Source: CAWFFV01 sp963814985 (GTDB taxonomy: Bacteria > Chloroflexota > Ktedonobacteria > Ktedonobacterales > Ktedonobacteraceae). From it: a stretch of DNA of 64,000 nt. The stretch is from contig CAWFFV010000056.1 in NCBI GenBank assembly GCA_963814985.1, positions 1-64,000 on the forward strand. The letters are read 5' to 3'. The notes under the pieces were generated by a model that saw only the letters and a program-made list of their open reading frames with translations, was not told the origin of the DNA and did not search any database. Each line of letters opens with the position of its first letter. Position 1 is the stretch's first letter. Below are positions 7,505 through 16,068 of this stretch, in pieces. Both the position numbers and the translations under genes were made by a program.

Positions 7505-9982
7505 CTATGCTACCGCTTGTTTTCGATCATCCACGGGCCCAACGCTACTCCCCAATGACGACACTTTCGTAGCAAGCTTGCCATCAATGGCATCCACCAT
7601 TACTACATCACCAGCGACTATTTCACCCTGTAAAACCAGCTCCGCCAGCATATCTTCCAACAGTCGTTGCACATTACGACGCAATAGACGCGCCCCATAC
7701 TCAGGATCACAGCATTGTTCCGTCAGTGTAAAACATGCAGTAGCTGTTACTTGAAGCTTTATAGATTGTTTTGCCAGAAGCTTCTCCATCCGCTCGACCA
7801 TGAGATCGACAATCTTGCGCAAATGCTTCTGCTCCAGGGCATGGAACAGTATCACCTCATCAATACGATTGAGCAGTTCTGGTTTGAACAGATCTTTTAA
7901 AGCAGGAATGATCTGGTCATGCATATGCTCATTAGCATCGGACAGGCTCTCTTGTTTGCTACTTTGTCCAGACAAAAAACCATGAGAGAGAGGGATGGTT
8001 CCCACATTCGCGGTGATGATAATGATGGTATTCCTGAAATCTACAGTCTGACCATGCGTGTCAGTAAGACAGCCATCTTCGAGGATTTGTAAAAGGAGAT
8101 CTAAGATCTTTGGATGCGCCTTTTCAATTTCATCAAAAAGCACAATACTATACGGACGACGACGAATGGCCTCGGTTAACTGACCTGCTTGCTCATAGCC
8201 GATATAACCCACGGGGGCACCAATAAGACGAGAAACATACTGGCTATCCATAAATTCTGACATCTCTAGCTTGAGCAGAGCGTTCTCATCCCCAAAGAGG
8301 GTAGTAGCAAGTGCTCGCGCTAACTCTGTTTTCCCCACACCTGTTGGACCCACAAAGACAAACGAGCCTATAGGACGACGGCTATCACGCATCCTGGTTT
8401 GTGAGCGACGCACAGCCTTTGCTACAGCCTGCACTGCCTCATGCTGTCCAATGACTCTTTGATGCAGTTCATCTTCAATCTTCAAGAGACGTTGAGCATC
8501 CTCGCAGACAGGCTGTACAATAGGAATACCAGTCCATCTGGCAACGATCATAGCAATGTCCTGTTCTTCCAGCAAAGGGCGCTTCTGCTGTTGATTAGTT
8601 TTCCAATCACTTTCCATCTGCCACAACATCTGATGCATTTGTCGCTCACGTTTAAGTAGACAGCGAGCCCGCACAAAGTCATGACGAGCAATCGCTGCAT
8701 CTTTTTCACGTTCAACCACAAGGATCGCATCGCGCAACTGATGTACACGGGCCGGTGCAACCGAACGTTGCACGCGTACCCATGAGGCGGCTTCGTCGAT
8801 CAGATCAATCGCTTTATCCGGCTGAACGCGCTGGGGGATGTAGCGTGAAGACATCTGCACGGCAGCGGCTAATGCTTCGTCACTAATATTGACCTGATGA
8901 AAATTTTCATAGTGCGAGCGAAGGGCATACAGGATCTCTAATGTTTCTTGCGGACTCGTCTCTGTTACCCACACTGGCTGAAAATGGCGTCTCAAGGCTA
9001 GATCAGCTCTTATTATCTTGCGATACTCATTCGGCGTTGTTATCCCGATAAATTGGAACTCGCCATGAGCCAGCAGGGCTTTGAAGAGATGAGACACTGC
9101 AATAGACTCTTCAGCTACGCCAGAGTGTAACTCATCGAGAACAAGAATGATCTCTGGCACACTTGCAATTTCCTGTAAAATACATTTCAAACGTTCCTCT
9201 AAGTCACCACGAAACCCGATATCAATAGTGAGCATACTGATATCCAGAACAACCATTCGGCAAAAGCGCAAATTATCAGGTACCCTCCCCTGGACGATAC
9301 GTTGGGCTAACCCTTCGGCAATCGCTGTTTTGCCTGCACCAGAAGGTCCAATGAGAACTGGATTATTTTTCGCTCGGCGTGACAAAATCTGCATAGTGCG
9401 TTCTAGCTCGGCTTCACGACCAATCAACGGATCGAGCATCTCATTCAAAGCGGCCATAGTCAGGTCACGACTGCACTGGTTCAGGGTAGGCGTCGCATCA
9501 TAACGCGCCTGATACTCTGCTATGCTCAGTATTTTTTCACGCCCATCATTGAGCAAGACAACGAGCAGGCGTCGAACAACATCTGGAAATATACCAAATT
9601 TTTCCAACACACTCACAACGAGGCCGTCACGCTCATCACAGATCGCAAGAAAAACATGCTCGATACTCACCAACTTCGCATCTACAGAGCCAGCCTCTTG
9701 CTCTGCACGTACCATTGTTGCACGTGCAGAGGCATTTAAAGAAGTCCGTCCTAACAGAGCTTTGTTGCTATATTCGACAAGCAATTCCACAGCTTGAGCG
9801 ACGCATTGTGAACTTGTCTGCAAAGACACAAACAGAGCTTCAATAAGGGGAGCTTTCAGCTTGAGCAGGCCAAGCAACAGGTGCTCTGTACCAACTAATC
9901 TATGTCTTAAACGTCTGGCCTCCTCACGAGCAGAAGCCAGTACACCACGCACCTCTACAGTATATTTGTCAAGCTGAGACAT
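7505..9982 (-). CDS. clpC: ClpC-type AAA+ protease ATPase
   Basis: An 825-residue HSP100 ATPase that would unfold substrates for the ClpP protease in the cytoplasm. The N-terminal Clp_N repeats begin near MSQLDKYTVEVRGVLASARE (residues 1-145). The first AAA domain has Walker A GPSGAGKT and Walker B LVLDELHSG. A short UVR-like middle segment (about 415-450) fits ClpC rather than the long ClpB coiled coil. The second AAA domain has Walker A GPTGVGKT and Walker B IVLFDEIEKAHP. Length matches the family's usual 810-850. Start 9982 has AAGGAG 10 bases upstream. The first Walker B is slightly unusual (LDELHS rather than the common IDELHT), but catalytic Asp-Glu are present. No clpP or mcsB is in the window. 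Confidence 0.92.
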   Translation of the reverse strand: MSQLDKYTVEVRGVLASAREEARRLRHRLVGTEHLLLGLLKLKAPLIEALFVSLQTSSQCVAQAVELLVEYSNKALLGRTSLNASARATMVRAEQEAGSVDAKLVSIEHVFLAICDERDGLVVSVLEKFGIFPDVVRRLLVVLLNDGREKILSIAEYQARYDATPTLNQCSRDLTMAALNEMLDPLIGREAELERTMQILSRRAKNNPVLIGPSGAGKTAIAEGLAQRIVQGRVPDNLRFCRMVVLDISMLTIDIGFRGDLEERLKCILQEIASVPEIILVLDELHSGVAEESIAVSHLFKALLAHGEFQFIGITTPNEYRKIIRADLALRRHFQPVWVTETSPQETLEILYALRSHYENFHQVNISDEALAAAVQMSSRYIPQRVQPDKAIDLIDEAASWVRVQRSVAPARVHQLRDAILVVEREKDAAIARHDFVRARCLLKRERQMHQMLWQMESDWKTNQQQKRPLLEEQDIAMIVARWTGIPIVQPVCEDAQRLLKIEDELHQRVIGQHEAVQAVAKAVRRSQTRMRDSRRPIGSFVFVGPTGVGKTELARALATTLFGDENALLKLEMSEFMDSQYVSRLIGAPVGYIGYEQAGQLTEAIRRRPYSIVLFDEIEKAHPKILDLLLQILEDGCLTDTHGQTVDFRNTIIIITANVGTIPLSHGFLSGQSSKQESLSDANEHMHDQIIPALKDLFKPELLNRIDEVILFHALEQKHLRKIVDLMVERMEKLLAKQSIKLQVTATACFTLTEQCCDPEYGARLLRRNVQRLLEDMLAELVLQGEIVAGDVVMVDAIDGKLATKVSSLGSSVGPVDDRKQAVA

Positions 9983-10085
9983 TTTTCATTTACTCCTTAC
10001 CCAAATCATATTCTTGTTCATATGAGATAACTATCGGGCAAGGGGCAATTCCAGAAAAGGTAGAAGGGCCACAGGTGTGGCCCGC

Positions 10086-10265
10086 CATGAGTCATCCCGG
10101 TAACTATTCAGGTGTTCTCACCACCTGCGGTGGCTCGCCCTCGTTTTGTTGGCAGTGGCAGGGTTTGCGGCGCAAACCCTGCCACTGCCAACAAAACCTA
10201 CGAAGCGCCTGTGGCGCTGAGGAATCAGGAAAAGGGGACCTGAATAGTTACCGGGATGACTCATG
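10086..10265. repeat. Dispersed hairpin repeat, copy 2, with 28-bp terminal inverted repeats
   Basis: This is the most complete copy. Bases 10086-10113 (CATGAGTCATCCCGG...) are the exact reverse complement of 10238-10265. Inside is a core with perfect 26-bp arms, 10143-10168 and 10172-10197, around GGC, different in sequence from copy 1. The usual GGCGCTGAGGAATCAGGAAA box lies right of the core. A further end fragment with AAAGGGACCTGGGTAGTTAC follows to 10316. It sits between the histidine kinase gene and clpC, both on the minus strand. Confidence 0.92.
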
Positions 10266-10341
10266 GTGAAGTGCCTCAGGCACCGAAGATTTAGAAAAAG
10301 GGACCTGGGTAGTTACCCATAAAGATAAAAATAATACACCA

Positions 10342-11895
10342 CTAATTATGTATTGTTGGCAATTGTATCATAACACATGTGCCTCGTCCGAGAGTACTGT
10401 TGATGGCAATTGTGCCACCGTGAGCTGCGACAAGTCCCTGGGCGATTGAGAGTCCCAGGCCACTACCACCTTGCCGGGCTGTTCGTGTGCGCGATTGGTC
10501 GACACGATAGAAACGATCAAAGAGATAGGGCAATGCCTCTTCAGGAATACCAATGCCCGTATCGCGTACCTCCACGGTCACCATATCTTTATCTTTATTA
10601 CACACCACAATGTCAATTCGACCATCTTCAGGGGTAAACTTCAACGCATTCCCTACAATGTTCAGAAGCACACGCCGTAGTTGATCTATATTACCCCGTA
10701 TAGCAAGAAGAGGTGTGGTAATAGCACATATGATCTCTTGTCCGTGCGCCAGCAGTTCAGCTTGTTCGCGAATCTCACATACCAGGACCCCCATATCAAT
10801 GGTATCCTCACGTAATTTGATCTGTCCTTCATCCAGGCGTGAGAGAACCAGTAAATCCGCCACCAGTCGCTGCATGCGCTCAACTTCTGTATACATGCCA
10901 CGCATAAGACGATGAGCGGCATAGACATCCCCATTGTCGGCCTCTAACAACAACATTTCCAGGCTCCCACCAAGGCCTGTCAATGGCGTACGCAGCTCAT
11001 GAGACGCATCTGCAACAAATTGTTTCTGGCGTGCAAATGCCTTTTCTAAACGAGCCACCATACTGTTAAAAGAGCGGGCTAAGCGACCAACCTCGTCTTT
11101 CGCCACTGGTTCAGTCAGACGCAATGACAGACTACCATCGGTGATACGCTTGCTAACGCGCTCCATTTCAACCAGAGGACGTAACGCCTGTCCCATCAGA
11201 GGCAACGTAAGGGCTGCAGCAATACCCAGCATGATAAGAATGCCAGCCAATAGTATCCAACGTGTGTTTACTACGACACTATCTGTTGGCTCCGTTGGCA
11301 TGCTCAACTGCAAAATACCATTTCCATACGCTGGCCCTGATTGCACATTAACATTAACATTAACTTTATCTATCACCATGATAGACTGCAAAACAACCAT
11401 CTCACGCTGGCCCATACTCCCATTGACCAGTAGAAAAGGTTCTTGCGATTGCTGTAGTTTTGTAACACTGTCTTGTGTCAGCTTCACCACCGGTACTTTG
11501 CTATCAGCGGCAATAACACTGCCATTCGATGCTAAAATCGCCACGCCGATATTTTTACCAACCACTCCATGTACCATGCTCAGGATCGTTGACGCGGTAT
11601 TACCTGGTAACATAATCGGTGGAAGAGCAACTGTACCCGCTGGCCCTGACTGGATCACTGCTTTATTGGGCTCCACTCCCTCCCCCAGTGACACGCTTAT
11701 TCCCCCAAATGACGTGTTTACGATGCTTGCCTGGTATTTGAGCAAATTCGCCTGACTGGTAAGCAATGCATCCTCTTCAATCTGGGAGATCACTATGCCG
11801 AATGTAGCCAGTAAAACCGCAAATAAACCAAACGATACTAACGTAAGTCGCCAGCGCAGCGGCAAACGCGCCACCAATGCAGATATCCATTGCAT
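10342..11895 (-). CDS. Two-component sensor histidine kinase
   Basis: A 517-residue membrane histidine kinase. One TM helix lies at about 17-37, an extracytoplasmic region at about 38-205, and a second TM helix at about 208-230. A HAMP linker follows, then the HisKA box DASHELRTPLTGLGGSLEML, whose His is the phosphoacceptor. The ATPase domain shows the N-box (LLNIVGNALKF), G1 (DTGIGIP), F-box (LFDRFYRVD) and G2 (GGSGLGLSIA). The order matches EnvZ/MprB-like kinases. The response regulator gene lies 12 bp upstream on the same strand, so the two form an operon and very likely a signalling pair. The signal sensed by the extracytoplasmic domain cannot be told from sequence. Confidence 0.93.
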   Translation of the reverse strand: MQWISALVARLPLRWRLTLVSFGLFAVLLATFGIVISQIEEDALLTSQANLLKYQASIVNTSFGGISVSLGEGVEPNKAVIQSGPAGTVALPPIMLPGNTASTILSMVHGVVGKNIGVAILASNGSVIAADSKVPVVKLTQDSVTKLQQSQEPFLLVNGSMGQREMVVLQSIMVIDKVNVNVNVQSGPAYGNGILQLSMPTEPTDSVVVNTRWILLAGILIMLGIAAALTLPLMGQALRPLVEMERVSKRITDGSLSLRLTEPVAKDEVGRLARSFNSMVARLEKAFARQKQFVADASHELRTPLTGLGGSLEMLLLEADNGDVYAAHRLMRGMYTEVERMQRLVADLLVLSRLDEGQIKLREDTIDMGVLVCEIREQAELLAHGQEIICAITTPLLAIRGNIDQLRRVLLNIVGNALKFTPEDGRIDIVVCNKDKDMVTVEVRDTGIGIPEEALPYLFDRFYRVDQSRTRTARQGGSGLGLSIAQGLVAAHGGTIAINSTLGRGTCVMIQLPTIHN

Positions 11896-11907
11896 ATGCT
11901 CGTCTCC

Positions 11908-12624
11908 TCAACTGCGCAACACATAGCCGATGCCACGCACAGTTTGCAGTAACTGGGGGGGATGATCCTTCAATTTTTCACGCAGGTGACGCACGTACAC
12001 TTCGATCACATTATCGTCACCAACATAATCGTAGCCCCAGATGCGAGCTATAATTGCATTACGTGTCAACACCTGGCGCGGGTGCATCATAAAAAACTCC
12101 AGCAAGTCAAACTCACGCGGAGTGAGATCAATCTCACGCTTATCACGTGTCACCACACGTGTAGTACGATTCAGTGTCACTCCCTGAAATGTCAACACTT
12201 CCCCTACGTGCAAGCCTCGCCGTCGCAATACCGCCCGCACACGCGCCATCAATTCTTTGAACACAAATGGCTTGGTTACATAATCATCAGCGCCTATGTC
12301 CAACCCGGTCACGCGATCCTCGATATCATCTTTCGCCGTCAGCATGATAATGCATGTATCATCAGACACCTTACGAATCTGGCGCGCAACCTCCAGACCA
12401 TCGATGCCCGGTAACATCAAGTCAAGAATTACAATATCTAGCGGCTGAACCTTCACCGCCTGTAGCGCATCCGGGCCATTTACTGCAATGGAGACATTAA
12501 AGCCCTCATAGCCAAACCCCATCCGCAAAAATTCGATAATTTGCGCTTCATCATCTACAATTAATACCGCTGGCTTGCGCTCAGCAGTACGCTCTTCCTC
12601 ATGAAAAGCTGCTTGCATTCTCAC
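11908..12624 (-). CDS. OmpR/PhoB-family response regulator
   Basis: A 238-residue transcription factor. The receiver domain (about 18-130) has the acidic pair in IVDDEAQ, the phosphoacceptor Asp in VILDLMLPGIDG, Thr in MLTAKDD and Lys in YVTKPF. The C-terminal winged-helix DNA-binding domain begins near residue 145 and includes LTPREFDLLEFFMMHPRQVL and the recognition-helix stretch DNVIEVYVRHLREKL. It is the first gene of a pair with the histidine kinase immediately downstream. The start MRMQAAFHEEE is the one in frame; a shorter start at Met3 is possible. Targets are unknown. Confidence 0.93.
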   Translation of the reverse strand: MRMQAAFHEEERTAERKPAVLIVDDEAQIIEFLRMGFGYEGFNVSIAVNGPDALQAVKVQPLDIVILDLMLPGIDGLEVARQIRKVSDDTCIIMLTAKDDIEDRVTGLDIGADDYVTKPFVFKELMARVRAVLRRRGLHVGEVLTFQGVTLNRTTRVVTRDKREIDLTPREFDLLEFFMMHPRQVLTRNAIIARIWGYDYVGDDNVIEVYVRHLREKLKDHPPQLLQTVRGIGYVLRS

Positions 12625-12715
12625 CCTCTAACTCATACGAATATGGGCACCTTCGTCGCAGAAGATACCCACATTCCAGATTCATCTCTCTATACTCTTC
12701 CCGATAGGGTTCATA

Positions 12716-13679
12716 TTAACACTCCGGTTGACCTGGAGCAACTCCAATTGCCACTCCAAGCGCGTTGATTGAACCATCGCTATTAAGCGTTCCCTTTGCT
12801 ACCACAAAATCGCCCACCTTTAGATCTCCAGGCTTCACGTCCTTGCCTGTCGCCAGGTTGACAAATTTGGTCTGATCAGTGGTTTTAACTGTAGAGTTTT
12901 TACTAATGACGAACGTGGAACCTGTTAGTGTCGTAATATTACCAGCTACTACAACGCCCTGCAGGCTATCTCCCTTCGTTGGTGGCACGCCGGCTCCCAC
13001 CATCAGTCCATTCGTGGCACCTGGACAGCAGAGATTTGGACCTCCAATGACGGGTGGTTGTCCTGGAATCTTGCCGTCTGGTACGACAATTTTTACATCA
13101 GCTTTCCCATTATTTATTGTAACCTGGCCGTCTGGTCCAACAATTTTTACATCATTTGGTGGAAGCGAGCCGCCTGGTACGACAACTTTTACATCGGCTT
13201 TCCCATTAATTTGTGGTAATCTTGGCTGTCTGGCATGACAGCTTTCCCATCGGCTTTCCCATTAATTGGTGGAATCTGGCTGTCTGGCATGACAGCTTTT
13301 CCAGCGCTTTTTCCATTAATTTGTGGAATCTGGCCCACTACAGCACAGCAAAAATTTGAACCTCCAATGATAGGTGATGGCACTGGGAGCTTGCTGCCTT
13401 TCCCTCCAGCAATGATAGGCGGTAGCACTGGGAGCTTGCTGGCTTTTCCGACAACGTTTACGCCACCACTCCATCATCTTCTGCGATTTGGCACCCATTC
13501 ACCTGCTTCATTGTATCCTTGGTTGGCTCGGTTAGACTAGAGGCATGTGCAGAACTGATAAAGATGCCACCAGCAGCAAGAGCACTCAGCATCAGTAGAG
13601 CTAACGTTATGATCTTCAAACGAGAGTGAAACGGTATATGCTTCTTTCCAATGTTTTCACTTACAGGCTGTTCTTCCAT
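12716..13679 (-). pseudogene. Secreted DUF5666-type repeat protein broken by two frameshifts
   Basis: Three segments in three frames read as one protein. Segment 1 (13679 to about 13458) has a cytoplasmic N-terminus, a TM or signal helix (IITLALLMLSALAAGGIFI) ending in HASS, and QVNGCQIAEDDGVV. Segment 2 (about 13456-13210) is Pro/Gly rich with near-repeats such as PSPIIGGSN and copies of INGKADGKAVMPDSQ. Segment 3 (about 13208-12716) continues with NGKADVKVVVPGG-like repeats and ends in a small beta domain (GVVVAGNITTLTGSTFVISK) like DUF5666. The second shift falls exactly where one repeat unit has two extra bases compared with its sister. Either the gene is dead, or repeat slippage switches it, or the sequence is wrong there. 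Function unknown. Confidence 0.7.
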
Positions 13680-13911
13680 AGCAGATTTTTCTCCTTGCGA
13701 GCTTTAAATTATTTAGAAGGATTGGAGACACTACCAAACTGTCTTCAATTCATAGAATAGCGGGTCTGGCTGAATATCTAAGGGGCATTTGCTGAAAAAA
13801 TGCTGAAAATGACAGATAAAAGATTTTTCATTCTGGCGTTTTACACTAAGCCGGACAATATGGCATATGATATGATATCCGTAAGAGCAACACCCTGACA
13901 GATGAGTACTC

Positions 13912-14084
13912 GTAACTACTCAGATTTGCTCACCAACTGCGGTGGCTAGCTCGCGTTTTATGTGGGTTGTGTTGCCCATAACAGAGGTTGCGACGCAACC
14001 TCTGTTATGGGCAACACAACCCACATACAACGCCCTGCGAAGCGTGTTGGCGCTGAGGAGTCAGGAAAAAGGCTAAGTAGTTAC
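13912..14084. repeat. Dispersed hairpin repeat, copy 3
   Basis: The ends GTAACTACTCAG and AAGTAGTTAC form the outer inverted repeat. The core has perfect 33-bp arms, 13959-13991 and 13995-14027, around GAC. CACCAACTGCGGTGGC lies left of the core and GGCGCTGAGGAGTCAGGAAA right of it. The copy lies just upstream of queF, unlike most copies, so it may fall in the queF 5' region. The rest of 13680-14144 holds no gene I can see. Confidence 0.9.
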
Positions 14085-14144
14085 GAATAAATGTTGCAAG
14101 CAAATCCTATGGCGTAAAATCTTTCTGGAGGAACGATACTTACG

Positions 14145-14591
14145 ATGGAACAACACACGCGCACAATCACCACTTACGGATTAGACGAAATTGCGGCAAG
14201 CACACTGGAGGCATGGCCTAACCCTGCACCTGAGCGGGATTACATAACCCACATGGAAATTCCAGAGTTCACCTGCCTCTGTCCAAGATCGGGTTTTCCC
14301 GATTTCGCCACTATCATCATCGACTATACACCCGATCAATCTGTCGTGGAGCTAAAGAGCTTGAAGTTATATATCAATCAATATCGTAATCGCCAGATCA
14401 GCCACGAAGCTGCCACAAATACTATTCTCAATGAGTTGATAGCACTGCTTTCACCACGCTGGATGCGTGTGGTCACTGATTTCACAATGCGAGGCAATAT
14501 CAAGACTATCATCTTTGCCGAGCATGCTCAGCCTGATTATAAAGGACCCCGTCCAGAGTTTCGGCGCTATCTACCAGCCACAGGCCTATAA
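14145..14591 (+). CDS. queF: NADPH-dependent 7-cyano-7-deazaguanine reductase
   Basis: A 148-residue unimodular QueF. It reduces preQ0 to preQ1, a step in queuosine biosynthesis, in the cytoplasm. FTCLCPRSGFPDFA holds the cysteine that attacks the nitrile. ELKSLKLYINQYRN is the QueF NADPH-binding motif (E-S/L-K-S-x-K-x-Y), and ISHEAATNTILNEL follows. Length matches short-type QueF. GGAGG stands ahead of the ATG. No other queuosine gene is in the window, although tRNA modification genes mnmA and dus are. Confidence 0.95.
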   Translation: MEQHTRTITTYGLDEIAASTLEAWPNPAPERDYITHMEIPEFTCLCPRSGFPDFATIIIDYTPDQSVVELKSLKLYINQYRNRQISHEAATNTILNELIALLSPRWMRVVTDFTMRGNIKTIIFAEHAQPDYKGPRPEFRRYLPATGL

Positions 14592-14596
14592 TAAAA

Positions 14597-14625
14597 AAAG
14601 AACTGGCTAAATTAACCAGTTCTTT
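14597..14625 (-). terminator. Terminator between queF and tRNA-Arg
   Basis: Bases 14597-14606 pair with 14616-14625 (AAAGAACTGG/CCAGTTCTTT) around a 9-base loop. On the minus strand the stem is followed by a T-rich run (complement of 14591-14600), which suits termination of the tRNA transcript. It may also stop queF reading in from the other side. Confidence 0.8.
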
Positions 14626-14630
14626 CAAAG

Positions 14631-14703
14631 CGTACCCGAGAGGGATTGAACCTCCGACCTACAGATCCGCAATCTGTCGCTCTATCCACTGAGCTACGGG
14701 TAC
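14631..14703 (-). tRNA. tRNA-Arg, anticodon GCG
   Basis: The minus strand reads GTACCCG at the 5' end and CGGGTAC plus discriminator G at the 3' end, giving a 7-bp acceptor stem. The D-arm contains TAGCTCAGTGGATAGAGC. The anticodon stem ACAGA/TCTGT encloses TTGCGGA, giving anticodon GCG, which reads CGC (Arg). The T-arm holds GGTTCAATCC. CCA is not encoded. The length is 73 bases. Confidence 0.95.
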
Positions 14704-14724
14704 CTGTATGTGTTTACGTGATGT

Positions 14725-14753
14725 AAGATACAGGATTCTCAGACATTTGTCAA
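14725..14753 (-). promoter_or_regulatory. Sigma-70-type promoter of tRNA-Arg
   Basis: On the minus strand TTGACA (complement of 14748-14753) and TATCTT (complement of 14725-14730) are 17 bases apart. The -10 box ends about 22 bases before the tRNA 5' end. The perfect -35 and ideal spacing make this a convincing promoter. Confidence 0.8.
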
Positions 14754-14955
14754 GAGGTTTTGGTATATGCCACCCACAAATTTGCGATTTTCCTTGGATT
14801 TTGCTCATCTCACTGGATAGTTTACCTGTCCGGCATCATAAATATTTCTATGCCGATATCTCGCTAGATCAGCAGGTGGCAAAGGTATATGAGAATTAGG
14901 GGCAGCATGCGCTTAGAGGAGCACATACCACCAGGATATCAACGACATCCCTGGA

Positions 14956-15372
14956 CTACGCAAGTCCCTCAATGACATCCCGCGCACGCCCCAAATTATC
15001 TCGACGAACATAGTAGTAAGCCCACAAACCCTTCTTCCGACAATCCACCAGGCCTGCATCGCGTAAAATGCGCAAATGGTGTGAGATAGTGGGTTGCTCC
15101 AACGTGAAACTCTCGACAATCTCAAAGACACACACCTCCCCTTCATGCCGACTAAGCAGGCTAAGAATACGCAAGCGCGTTGGATCAGCCAGCGCTTTTA
15201 GTAAGCGCGCCTGAATAACTGCATCATCTTCACTCAGTGTGGGTACAAATTTGGGGGCAATACCAACCGAAGTATTACCAATCGGCATCTGACAATTTAA
15301 CATATTTATTTGATTTGCTGCACTCGGTACTGCTGCAGTTCGACTAGAATTTCCCTGATTCATAGCGGTCAT
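14956..15372 (-). CDS. ArsR-family winged-helix repressor
   Basis: A 138-residue regulator; the start at 15372 has AAGGAG upstream. The first about 55 residues are a non-conserved tail with two Cys. The HTH_5 domain runs from ARLLKALADPTRLRILSLLS through EGEVCVFEIVESFTLEQPTISHHLRIL to AGLVDCRKKGLWAYYYVRRD. EVCVFEI matches the ArsR alpha-3 metal site ELCVCDL but keeps only one of its two Cys, so an alternative site or a non-metal signal is likely. No metal efflux or arsenic gene adjoins it; 14754-14955 has no gene I can support. Fold is confident, ligand unknown. Confidence 0.88.
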   Translation of the reverse strand: MTAMNQGNSSRTAAVPSAANQINMLNCQMPIGNTSVGIAPKFVPTLSEDDAVIQARLLKALADPTRLRILSLLSRHEGEVCVFEIVESFTLEQPTISHHLRILRDAGLVDCRKKGLWAYYYVRRDNLGRARDVIEGLA

Positions 15373-15490
15373 TATCTTCTCCTTCCATCCTCCCAACCGG
15401 ATGTCAACCTACAATATAGTTTAGGCCTAGAACCTATTTCTAGTATACTGAGGTATCCAAATTTAGAGCTTCGTAACTCCAAAACACAAA

Positions 15491-15536
15491 GTGAGGGGAG
15501 GTGAGCGAGCGCAAGGCTTCGTCCACCTCCCCTCAC
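15491..15536. other. 13-bp stem hairpin in intergenic region
   Basis: GTGAGGGGAGGTG at 15491-15503 pairs perfectly with CACCTCCCCTCAC at 15524-15536 around a 20-base loop. It is upstream of the ArsR gene and downstream of the aspS remnant. No T-run follows on either strand. Role unknown. Confidence 0.6.
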
Positions 15537-15780
15537 TCCCTCTGTTCTAAAGCTATCTCTAAATCGCTACTTCTTCTGCCTTTCAAAATGTAGTCAAACA
15601 TATTCAATTTCTGTATTGCCTCGCTAGATGTGCCTCAGTGGCACTACAACCTGACAAGACGTTACAGTACACCGCACTCTTTGAGAGTGTGTGGCTCTAG
15701 CCGAGCAAGTTACCGCTCCCTGGTCCCAACGGGAGCAATGAGAGGTGAATACTCTCGTGTTGACGCATTTACGCTATCTT

Positions 15781-15912
15781 TTAACCATTCCGCTCTACAT
15801 GGATCACGTCGATGGAGTTGAACCAACCAGTCGCCAGCGTCACCTGTAACCCAACAGCAACTACAGTTAATTCACCACAGGTGTGTGTACGAAAATGCAC
15901 CTCAAAACCCAC
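15781..15912 (-). pseudogene. Remnant of the 5' end of an aspartyl-tRNA synthetase gene
   Basis: A 43-codon frame starts at GTG 15912 with AAGGAG about 9 bases upstream and stops at TAA 15781. It contains FRTHTCGELTVVAVGLQVTL followed by ATGWFNSIDVIHVERNG. The start of AspRS in most bacteria reads R-T-H-x-C-G-x-L, then V-G-x-x-V-T-L-x-G-W-V-x-R-R-R-D; the match covers both motifs, with one extra residue before GW and a loss after it. The remaining more than 500 residues are absent. It is probably a degenerate 5' fragment; a functional copy would have to lie elsewhere. The rest of 15537-16068 holds no gene I can support, only several short hairpins. Confidence 0.6.
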
Positions 15913-16021
15913 TTTGCTAAGCTCCTTGTATCACGAAGAATTTTGGATTTCACGCAGAGTCACGACAAAGCCTCTTTACCTGACAATTCGCCACCTTCTA
16001 TTCACACCACACATCCATTCC

Positions 16022-16037
16022 GTTGACGTACGTCAAC
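16022..16037. promoter_or_regulatory. 16-bp perfect palindrome
   Basis: GTTGACGTACGTCAAC is a perfect palindrome located just after the end of the PP2C gene and about 110 bp ahead of the aspS remnant on the minus strand. It could be an operator for a dimeric regulator; no regulator can be assigned. Confidence 0.35.
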
Positions 16038-16068
16038 AGCAACAACACTGAGTGCCGTCTTACCTGAC

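Noticed and set aside
15600..15780. T-box leader linked to aspS
   Set aside because: The region is downstream, not upstream, of the relic on its strand, and no clear T-box sequence (TGGNACCGCG) is present.
15630..15821. 63-codon plus-strand frame
   Set aside because: It is mostly antisense to the aspS relic and the hairpin cluster, with no ribosome binding site.
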